Positions 1-5,021 of a DNA stretch of 5,552 bases are shown here, one piece after another. Every line of letters begins with the position of its first letter. The stretch's first letter is position 1. The stretch spans positions 1-5,552 of the forward strand of contig JAJZDL010000184.1 in the NCBI GenBank assembly GCA_021851465.1, read 5' to 3'. The position numbers and the translations under genes are program-made. Origin of the DNA: Acidobacteriota bacterium (GTDB lineage: Bacteria > Acidobacteriota > Terriglobia > Terriglobales > Acidobacteriaceae). The notes under the pieces are model-generated. The model was not told where the DNA came from and did not search any database. It saw only the letters and a program-made list of their open reading frames with translations.

Positions 1-219
1 GCCGATAGCGTCAAGCAGTGCCTCGGTGCCACAGTCCAGATCGTCAAGCGCAACGAACTCCACACCTTCGCCGTGCTGCCAAAACGATGGGGCGTCGAAC
101 GCTCCTTCGCCTGGCTGGAGAAGAACCGCAGGCTCTGGAAAAACTGCGAGCGCAAGCTGAACACCAGCCTCCAGTTCGTGCATCTCGCCTTCCGCGTCCT
201 CCTGCTCAGAAGATCGTGA
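1..219 (+). CDS. IS5-family transposase, C-terminal fragment (5' end outside window)
   Basis: Frame 1 is open from the first base to a TGA at 217-219 and gives 72 residues. The protein reads VLPKRWGVERSFAWLEKNRR followed by LWKNCERKLNTSLQFVHLAF, which is the typical end of IS5-family (IS427-like) DDE transposases. In that family the R-x3-E pattern (here Arg29 and Glu33) carries the third catalytic acid. The conserved tail ends normally at LLLRRS, so the 3' end looks intact. The rest of the gene, with the first two Asp residues, lies left of the window, so I cannot tell whether the element is complete or active. Many IS427-type elements make the protein from two overlapping frames, and that also cannot be judged here. 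No functional link to the minus-strand sugar operon is apparent; the two converge. Confidence 0.88.
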   Translation, partial: ADSVKQCLGATVQIVKRNELHTFAVLPKRWGVERSFAWLEKNRRLWKNCERKLNTSLQFVHLAFRVLLLRRS

Positions 220-230
220 ACAGGTTCTAA
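1..230 (+). mobile_element. Right end of an IS5-family insertion sequence
   Basis: The transposase fragment ends at 219 and is followed by GAACAGGTTCTAAGG. IS5-family elements end shortly after the transposase stop and often duplicate a short A/T-centred target. CTAA at 227-230 fits the YTAR target of the IS5 subgroup, and TA at 228-229 fits the IS427 subgroup, so the element boundary is probably near 226-230. This is inference: the left end and the second copy of the target duplication are outside the window. Confidence 0.5.
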
Positions 231-264
231 GGGCGTTTTCACCATTGGTGTAGAGGTAAATGAA

Positions 265-294
265 TTGTCATTCTGAGCGCAGCGAAGAATCCCC
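265..294. repeat. GTCATTCTG...AGAATCC intergenic repeat, copy 1
   Basis: The sequence begins TTGTCATTCTGAGCGC and ends GAAGAATCCCC. ATTCT at 270-274 pairs with AGAAT at 286-290, giving a short stem around an 11-base loop. A second copy of the same design lies at 351-393. From memory, repeats of this form (GTCATTCTGAGCGAAGCGAAGAATC) are frequent between genes in Acidobacteriaceae genomes and also occur in some other phyla. The copy number in this genome cannot be seen here. Confidence 0.7.
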
Positions 295-350
295 GCATTC
301 GCCTTCCTTCCCCCACCACAACCGCCCACCCCGCCGCATCCTTTGATGAC

Positions 351-393
351 TTGTCATTCTGGCCCTGAGCTTGTCGCAGGGGAAGAATCCCCC
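351..393. repeat. GTCATTCTG...AGAATCC intergenic repeat, copy 2 (longer stem)
   Basis: It starts with the same TTGTCATTCTG as copy 1 and ends GAAGAATCCCCC. The outer pair ATTCT/AGAAT is kept. Inside it CCCTG (363-367) pairs with CAGGG (377-381) around a 9-base loop, so this copy forms a stronger hairpin than copy 1. The two copies share their edges and differ in the middle, as expected for variants of one repeat family. Confidence 0.7.
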
Positions 394-581
394 ATTTTGT
401 TTGGCCCGCAACCCTCTACACCATCGGTGAAAATGCGTTGAGGGCAGGAGTTCATCTCCGCATCGAAGGCTCATGTCTTACGCCCCCCACCGGACCGCGG
501 GCTGAAGGCGCGCTCTATAGCCGGCTGCACGCCATCTCTAAGTGCATTCCCACTCGCCGTACACACCCGCAACAGTCTCTC

Positions 582-1919
582 CTACACTGCAATCAGACCG
601 CTCTTCGCCGCGGCCACGAACTCCATCGCGGTCTTCGCGATGAACTCCAGCATCTCGTTCGTCAGCCCCGGATAGACCCCGATCCAGAAGACCCGCTCCA
701 TCACAAAGTCGCTGTTCGTCAGCGCTCCCGCCACGCGATACTCCCAGCCCTCGTACGCCGGTTGGCGCGTCAGGTTGCCGGCAAACAGCAGCCGCGTCCC
801 GATCTTCCGGGCCTCCAGCGCGCCGGTCAGGCCGTCGCGCGTAAACGGCGCATTGGGACGCACCCCGATGGGAAATCCGAACCAGCTCGGGTCGGAGTTC
901 TCGCTCGCCTCGGGCAGCACCAGAAACTCCGCCAACGGCTGCAGCGCCGCCTTCAGATACGCAAAGTTCTCCTTGCGCCGCGCAATAAAATGCGGCAGCT
1001 TGTCGATCTGTGAGAGCCCCAGCGCCGCCTGCATGTCCGTCGCCTTCAGGTTGTACCCAATGTGCGAGTAGGTGTACTTGTGGTCGTAGCCGCAGGGCAA
1101 CGTGCCCAACTGCCAGTCGAAGCGCTTGCCGCAGGTGTTGTCCTTGCCCGGCTCGCACCAGCAATCCCGCCCCCAGTCGCGGAAGCTGTCGATCAGCACC
1201 TGGAGCACCGGCTTGTCGGTCAGCACCGCGCCGCCCTCGCCCATCGTAATGTGGTGCGCGGGATAAAAACTGACCGTCGCAATGTCGCCGAAGGTGCCCA
1301 CCTTGCGCCCCTTGTAGGTCGAGCCCAGAGCGTCGCAGCAGTCCTCGACCAGCCACAGATTGTGCTTCCTGCAAAACGCCGTCACCGCATCCAGGTCGAA
1401 GACGTTGCCCAGCGTGTGCGCGATCATCACCGCCTTCATCTTCGGGCTGTACGCGGCCTCCAGCTTCGCCGCGTCGATCTCGTAGGTCGGCAGCGATACA
1501 TCCACAAACACCGGCACCAGGCGGTTCTGGAAGATCGGGTTCACCGTCGTGGGGAACCCCGCCGCAACCGTCAACACCTCGTCGCCCGGCTTCAGTTGGC
1601 GCGCGCCCAGCTTCGGCGAGGTCAGCGCGCTCAACGCCACCAGGTTCGCGCTCGACCCGGAGTTCACCAGGCTCGCCGAACGCACCCCAACAAACTTCGC
1701 CAGCCTGCGCTCGAACTCCTTGGCAAACCGCCCCGTCGTGAACCACCCGTCCAGCGCCGAGTCCACCACCGAGCAGATGTCCTCCGCCCCGATCACCTTG
1801 CCCGACACAGGCACAACCGACTCGCCCGCAACAAACTCCCGCGCGGGAAACTTCGCCGCGTGGTACTGCGCGGTCAACTCAAGTATCTGCCGCCGTAGCT
1901 CCTCTGCCGTATCGCTCAT
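582..1919 (-). CDS. rfbH: CDP-4-keto-6-deoxy-D-glucose 3-dehydrase (RfbH / DdhC / E1)
   Basis: This 445-residue protein belongs to the DegT/DnrJ/EryC1 fold-type I PLP family and matches the RfbH branch along its whole length (family about 437). The enzyme removes the C3 hydroxyl of CDP-4-keto-6-deoxy-glucose, the step that leads to 3,6-dideoxyhexoses of O-antigens; it needs PMP and a [2Fe-2S] cluster. Seen here: FYPAHHITMGEGGA at 218-231, where His222 takes the place of the usual PLP lysine; Cys253-x-Cys255-x7-Cys263 in RDCWCEPGKDNTCGKR; and Cys195 in VEDCCDALG, with Asp193 placed to hold the cofactor ring. All lie at a constant +2 offset from the Yersinia enzyme numbering as I recall it. GSSAN at 88-92 fits phosphate binding. 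The start is ATG at 1919 because MSDTAEELRRQILELTAQY aligns with the family N-terminus. AAGGGA lies only 2 nt before the ATG, which is closer than usual. It is the last gene of the block, 62 nt after the SDR gene. Its electron-transfer partner (E3/AscD type) is not in view. Confidence 0.95.
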   Translation of the reverse strand: MSDTAEELRRQILELTAQYHAAKFPAREFVAGESVVPVSGKVIGAEDICSVVDSALDGWFTTGRFAKEFERRLAKFVGVRSASLVNSGSSANLVALSALTSPKLGARQLKPGDEVLTVAAGFPTTVNPIFQNRLVPVFVDVSLPTYEIDAAKLEAAYSPKMKAVMIAHTLGNVFDLDAVTAFCRKHNLWLVEDCCDALGSTYKGRKVGTFGDIATVSFYPAHHITMGEGGAVLTDKPVLQVLIDSFRDWGRDCWCEPGKDNTCGKRFDWQLGTLPCGYDHKYTYSHIGYNLKATDMQAALGLSQIDKLPHFIARRKENFAYLKAALQPLAEFLVLPEASENSDPSWFGFPIGVRPNAPFTRDGLTGALEARKIGTRLLFAGNLTRQPAYEGWEYRVAGALTNSDFVMERVFWIGVYPGLTNEMLEFIAKTAMEFVAAAKSGLIAV

Positions 1920-1981
1920 AGTCCCTTAAGAATACACACCCACATCGCCAGATACCCGCCCCATCCCACGCTTTATTGCCG

Positions 1982-3067
1982 TCAGACCGCAAGGCCGTGC
2001 CACGCCGCGGTCCGCCACACCGCATCTTCCAGCCCCACCGTCGGGCGCAGCCCCAGCAGCATCTCCGCGCGCTCCACCGAAGGCACATAGCGCAACGGCA
2101 CAGCGCCTTGCACAGCTTGCCGCGCAACGCGGATCTCGGTCGCCGGCGCCAACGTCGCGGCAACGCACTGCGCCAGTTCCAGAATGCTCACGTCCTCTCC
2201 CGAACCCACGTTGATCGCAACCAGCGGCGGCGCGCGAAACAGGATCGTCCACAGCCATACCGCAAGATCCGCGGCATACAGGTACGACCGCCGCGCCGTC
2301 CCATCGCCGGCGATCGAGATCGCTCGCCCCGCCAGTACGTCCCCGATAAAATTGCCGATCGCAAAGTGCGCATCCAACGGGAGGTGCGGCCCGCAGAAAG
2401 CCCAGCAGCGCGCAATCTTGGCCTCGAACTTCATCCCCTCCGCCCGCGGCGCACCGCTCTCGCTTGGCGCGTTGATCCAATCCTGAAAGAGGGCGCACAT
2501 CAGCTCCGACGCACGCTTGCCCTCCGCATAGACGCTGCTTGCGGCCAGCGGATCCGGCGCGCCGTCGTAGCTCTCCGGCACATGCGTCAGGTCCGGCGGC
2601 TGCCGGCCGTACACCGCGCCCGAACTGGTCAGCAAAAACTTCCGCGCTCCGCACTGCGCCGCAAACTTCAGCGTCCGCTCCGTGCCTGCAAGAATGGTCG
2701 AAAGCATCTCCAGCGGCTCTTCCGCCGCCTGCTTTGCGCTGGCCTCGGTCGCGGCATGGACCACAAAGCGGAACTCGCCCACCGGGAATTCAAAGCTCCG
2801 CACATCGCCTGCGTGCAGCGTCACCGCCGGGTCGGCCGCCAGATGCGGACACTTCGCGCGGAACCGGGCCGGGTCGCGCGTCAGCACCGTGGCCCGAGCA
2901 CCCAGCCCCAGCGCGCGGTTCATATGGCAGAAGCTCTCCACCAGCCAGCACCCGAAGAACCCAGTCCCGCCCGTGAGGAAGACGCGCTCTCCGCGCACCT
3001 CCTCCCACAGCTCGCGCGTGCTGTCGAGGATGAGGTCGAGATCGACGATGGAGAGCGGCCCGGCCAT
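1982..3067 (-). CDS. NAD(P)-dependent nucleotide-sugar epimerase/dehydratase (extended SDR)
   Basis: This 361-residue protein has the extended short-chain dehydrogenase layout. The Rossmann glycine motif GGTGFFG (33-39) sits about 30 residues in. An acidic GDV (87-89) and HAAT (104-107) follow. The catalytic Ser is in LLTSSGAVYG (Ser148/Ser149), and the Tyr-x3-Lys pair is Tyr180 and Lys184 in SVYAEGKRAS. The C-terminal half (GNFIGDVLAG, SYLYAADLA, INVGSGEDVSI) matches the sugar-nucleotide-binding part of UDP/CDP/dTDP-sugar epimerases and dehydratases. The exact substrate cannot be read from sequence. Because rfbH lies directly downstream, a C4 ketoreductase role (abequose- or paratose-synthase type) on a CDP-3,6-dideoxy-4-ketohexose is a reasonable inference. 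A 4,6-dehydratase or an epimerase remain possible. The start is ATG at 3067, which has GGAGG 6 nt upstream. It follows the isomerase stop by one base, so translational coupling is likely. Confidence 0.9.
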   Translation of the reverse strand: MAGPLSIVDLDLILDSTRELWEEVRGERVFLTGGTGFFGCWLVESFCHMNRALGLGARATVLTRDPARFRAKCPHLAADPAVTLHAGDVRSFEFPVGEFRFVVHAATEASAKQAAEEPLEMLSTILAGTERTLKFAAQCGARKFLLTSSGAVYGRQPPDLTHVPESYDGAPDPLAASSVYAEGKRASELMCALFQDWINAPSESGAPRAEGMKFEAKIARCWAFCGPHLPLDAHFAIGNFIGDVLAGRAISIAGDGTARRSYLYAADLAVWLWTILFRAPPLVAINVGSGEDVSILELAQCVAATLAPATEIRVARQAVQGAVPLRYVPSVERAEMLLGLRPTVGLEDAVWRTAAWHGLAV

Positions 3068-3068
3068 G

Positions 3069-3692
3069 CTATCCCTCCGCAGAAGCGGCTGGCCCTGCGC
3101 CGGAGGCGCCGAGATCCGGGCCAAAACAGCACCGCTCCACAACCATGCAAAGAATGTGCTCCAGCACGATGTGCGACTCCTGGATGTGCATCGTTATAGT
3201 GGATGGAACGATGACGTTGATCTCGCAGAGCGCCTTCATTGCGCCTCCGCCATTGCCCGCGTAGCCGACTGTGTGGATGCCCATGCGGCGCGCCAGCTCC
3301 AGCGCGCGCACACAGTTCTTCGAGTTGCCGCTGGTGGAGATCGCCAGCAGCACGTCCCCTTCCACGCCCAGTGCCTCCACCTGCCGCGCAAACACATCGT
3401 CGTAGCTGATATCGTTGCCGATAGCGGTCAGGATGCTGCTATCGGTGGTCAGCGCCATCGCCCGCAAAGCCGGGCGGTTCACGCTGAGGCGCACAACAAA
3501 CTCCGCGGCCAGGTGCTGCGCGTCCGCCGCCGAGCCGCCATTGCCGCAGACCATCAGCTTGCGGCCAGACTGCATCGCGCCGGCAATCGCCTCTGCCGCC
3601 GCAACGACGGATTCATGAATGCCCGCATCGTTCAGCACCGCAGTGAGGACCGCGACGGATTGCCTGAGTTGCTGCTTGACAAGGTCGTGGAT
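3069..3692 (-). CDS. gmhA: D-sedoheptulose-7-phosphate isomerase, GmhA-like SIS protein, probable ATC start
   Basis: The SIS-domain protein resembles GmhA (E. coli 192 residues), which converts sedoheptulose 7-phosphate to D-glycero-D-manno-heptose 7-phosphate in the cytoplasm, the first step to ADP- or GDP-heptose. From the ATC at 3692 it has 207 residues. CGNGGSAADAQHLAAE (49-64) and STSGNS (119-124) form the sugar-phosphate site. His60, Glu64, Gln171 and His179 match the zinc and catalytic ligands of GmhA, and GND (92-94) is also conserved. The last 20 residues (from Cys188) are a variable Gly/Ala-rich tail. No ATG, GTG or TTG lies near the family N-terminus. GGAGG sits 5 nt before an ATC that lines up with it (E. 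coli MYQDLIRNEL versus xHDLVKQQL), so I chose ATC. In-frame alternatives are TTG 3737, ATG 3752 and ATG 3845; all overlap the GT gene and have poor binding sites. A gene caller would probably pick one of those. The isomerase activity itself is inferred from family. Confidence 0.87.
   Translation of the reverse strand: MHDLVKQQLRQSVAVLTAVLNDAGIHESVVAAAEAIAGAMQSGRKLMVCGNGGSAADAQHLAAEFVVRLSVNRPALRAMALTTDSSILTAIGNDISYDDVFARQVEALGVEGDVLLAISTSGNSKNCVRALELARRMGIHTVGYAGNGGGAMKALCEINVIVPSTITMHIQESHIVLEHILCMVVERCCFGPDLGASGAGPAASAEG
3074..3078 (-). promoter_or_regulatory. Ribosome binding site GGAGG of the SDR gene
   Basis: On the minus strand the sequence is GCGGAGGGATAGCATG. GGAGG lies 6 nt before ATG 3067 and inside the last codons of the isomerase gene, whose TAG (3071-3069) falls between the site and the ATG. 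This decides the start against an in-frame ATG 75 bases upstream (3142) that would add a non-conserved 25-residue tail. Confidence 0.8.
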
Positions 3693-3697
3693 AAGGG

Positions 3698-3702
3698 CCT
3701 CC
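3698..3702 (-). promoter_or_regulatory. Ribosome binding site GGAGG before the ATC start of the isomerase gene
   Basis: The minus strand reads CCTTCGGAGGCCCTTATCCA. GGAGG is 5 nt from ATC (3692-3690) and lies 12 nt after the TAG of the glycosyltransferase gene (3717-3715). The site is strong and well spaced, yet the codon at the expected place is ATC. It supports initiation here, or marks an ATG lost by mutation or sequencing error. Confidence 0.6.
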
Positions 3703-3714
3703 GAAGGACGTGCT

Positions 3715-4713
3715 CTAGCTGGATGAAATTGCCACAAAGCCGTCCGCCGCATCCTGCTTCGGGGGCGACGGAGGGTATTCAAAGTTGATGCGCTCCAACT
3801 CCACGGCGTAGGGGCGCTTCTGCACCTGCGTGTAGATGGCCCCAATGTACTCGCCCATCACGCCGAGAAAGACCAGTTGCAGCGACGAGATGAAAAACAC
3901 CCCAATCAACATCGGCGCAAGCCCAAAGCTGAACGTCGTCCAGAATACGAGTTTGAGCACCAGGTACACCATGGCGATCAGGAACGATCCGCTGGCCCCA
4001 AGGAACCCCGCCAGGACCGCCAGGCGAAGCGGTATCTTGGAGTTGTTGATGATCCCCAACATGCCGATGTCGTACAGGCTGTACCAGTTGTTCTTGGTGA
4101 TCCCGAACTTGCGCGCGGGCTGGTCGTAGGGCAGCTTCACCGTAGGCAGCCCGATCTCCGCGATCATGCCGCGAAAGTAGGGATACGGGTCGTTGAAGGA
4201 ACGCACCAGCTCGACGACCTTGCGATCGTACAGGCCGAAGCCCGTGAAGTTCTGGATCGTCTCGATCGAGGAGATCCGCTCCACCAGCCTGTAATACTGC
4301 TTGCGCAGCCAGAACATCAGCGAGTTCTCCTCGCTGGTGCGCTTGATCCCCAGTACGCAGTAGGCGCCGTTCTCCCACGCGCGCACCATCTCCCCGATCA
4401 TCTGCGGCGGGTCCTGCAGGTCGGCGACGATGCTGATCACCGCATCGCCGCGCGCCTGGAACAGAGCGTGGGCCGGAGAGCGGATGTGCCCGAAGTTGCG
4501 CGCGTTCACGATGACCTTCACGTTCTTGTCCTGCGCCGCGATCGCCTTCAGCACCGCAACCGTATTGTCCCGCGAACTGTTGTCGATAAAGATGTGTTCA
4601 TACTCGTACCTGCCGATATCGACCATCACCGCGCGCACCTGGTTGTACAGGTTCAGCACGTTCTCCTCTTCGTTGTAGCAGGGCGTCATGATGGAGATGG
4701 TCTTCTGGCTCAC
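3715..4713 (-). CDS. GT2 family glycosyltransferase, polyprenyl-phosphate type (GtrB/ArnC/DPM1-like)
   Basis: This 332-residue protein has an N-terminal GT-A domain and two C-terminal membrane helices. SIMTPCYNEEENV (7-19) is the family N-terminus. IDNSSRDNT (43-51) takes the place of the common DDGSxDxT. VADLQDPP (96-103) holds the Asp98/Asp101 metal and nucleotide site. QNFTGFGLYDRKV (154-166) and YFRGMIAEIG (179-188) are also typical. Hydrophobic stretches at about 230-257 and 264-286 are the membrane helices, followed by GVMGEYIGAIYTQVQKRPY (284-302), a hallmark of GtrB/ArnC-like enzymes. Such enzymes move a sugar from a nucleotide donor to undecaprenyl phosphate on the cytoplasmic face of the inner membrane. 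Which sugar is used is unknown; a product of this operon is an inference. The start is GTG at 4713, with AGGAG 10 nt upstream. The open frame runs on to 4959, but that part is Arg-rich and not family-like. It is the first gene of the block; the isomerase start follows by 22 nt. Confidence 0.92.
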   Translation of the reverse strand: MSQKTISIMTPCYNEEENVLNLYNQVRAVMVDIGRYEYEHIFIDNSSRDNTVAVLKAIAAQDKNVKVIVNARNFGHIRSPAHALFQARGDAVISIVADLQDPPQMIGEMVRAWENGAYCVLGIKRTSEENSLMFWLRKQYYRLVERISSIETIQNFTGFGLYDRKVVELVRSFNDPYPYFRGMIAEIGLPTVKLPYDQPARKFGITKNNWYSLYDIGMLGIINNSKIPLRLAVLAGFLGASGSFLIAMVYLVLKLVFWTTFSFGLAPMLIGVFFISSLQLVFLGVMGEYIGAIYTQVQKRPYAVELERINFEYPPSPPKQDAADGFVAISSS

Positions 4714-5021
4714 GGCGGCAACTCTCCTGAGGGGCTGGCACAAGTCTAGCCTATAGGACCCTCCCAGCGGCGAACGGCGGCGGTTGGCCCATCTTTGAAC
4801 GCTGCGACAGAGGCGGGCTTTGCTTCCTGTGCCGCAAATAAAATGCCGCCGCGTTCTTGTTGGCGCCAATCGGGCCCGTTGCCGTGCGGGCCGCGGTTCC
4901 GGCTTCAAAATGCTCCACGTCCGCTGCTGCTGCAACCGGCGGAGACGGCCCTTTCGCATCCACGCTGTCCTCGTTCAGAGGGCCCCTTGCCTTGAGCGTC
5001 GCAGGAACGCCCCGGCAAATA
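4714..5021. other. Gene-free region between TonB receptor and sugar operon
   Basis: About 300 bases separate the receptor stop from the GT2 start, both on the minus strand. The open frames here have an arbitrary composition and no family resemblance, and I take them as noise of GC-rich DNA. A GC-only inverted repeat (GGCCCG at 4873-4878, CGGGCC at 4887-4892, 8-base loop) and a 10-base palindrome TTGGCGCCAA (4860-4869) are the only structures I noticed. Neither is followed by a T-run. The operon promoter should lie here, but no convincing -35/-10 pair can be named. Confidence 0.55.
4724..4728 (-). promoter_or_regulatory. Ribosome binding site AGGAG of the GT2 gene
   Basis: On the minus strand AGGAG is followed by 10 nt and then GTG AGC CAG AAG. 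The spacing is slightly long but the site is the only good one near the conserved N-terminus. It decides for the GTG at 4713 over upstream starts. Confidence 0.6.

Larger units (their letters stand above)
236..433. repeat. Inverted repeat element, 21-bp arms at 236-256 and 413-433
   Basis: The arm at 236-256 starts TTTTCACCATTGGTG and ends TAGAGG. The reverse complement of 413-433 starts TTTTCACCGATGGTG and ends TAGAGG. They match at 19 of 21 positions. Each arm also contains its own small palindrome, CACC-3 nt-GGTG, at 240-250 and 419-429. The 156 bases between the arms hold two GTCATTCTG-type repeats. Arms and contents together could fold into a large hairpin in RNA or single-stranded DNA. 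It may be a non-autonomous mobile element or a composite intergenic repeat. No transposase is encoded inside. Confidence 0.72.
220..581. other. Gene-free region between IS end and rfbH, holding intergenic repeats
   Basis: About 360 bases lie between the transposase stop and the rfbH stop, which face each other. I find no open frame with a plausible start, ribosome binding site and protein-like composition. The left half (236-433) is an inverted-repeat element enclosing two short hairpin repeats, listed separately. From about 440 to 581 I see no recognisable feature. In particular, no clear stem followed by a T-run lies just downstream of rfbH on the minus strand, so its transcription end is not identified. 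The repeat hairpins could serve that role from either side. Confidence 0.6.

Noticed and set aside
265..393. Start of a CRISPR array
   Set aside because: Only two imperfect copies with differing inner parts and internal symmetry unlike CRISPR repeats, no regular spacers and no cas genes.
538..1746. 402-residue open frame on the minus strand overlapping rfbH
   Set aside because: It lies in another frame of rfbH, is rich in Arg, Gly and Ala without family motifs, and rfbH is unmistakable. Long shadow frames are usual in GC-rich genes.
1976..3199. 407-residue open frame on the plus strand opposite the SDR gene
   Set aside because: Arg/His/Pro-rich antisense shadow without domain signatures; the SDR frame has all catalytic motifs. 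The antisense frames at 1062-1898 and 3877-4749 are rejected for the same reason.
4740..4790. Promoter for the sugar operon (TATAGG or TAGACT as -10)
   Set aside because: No -35 hexamer with acceptable spacing goes with either hexamer, so the match is not better than chance.
4860..4892. Palindrome TTGGCGCCAA and GC hairpin as operator or terminator
   Set aside because: Both are short, GC-rich and lack a T-run or a second operator copy; such palindromes arise by chance at this GC content.
4714..4959. N-terminal extension of the GT2 protein to ATG 4959
   Set aside because: The added 82 residues are Arg-rich and unlike the family, whose N-terminus matches the GTG start at 4713.
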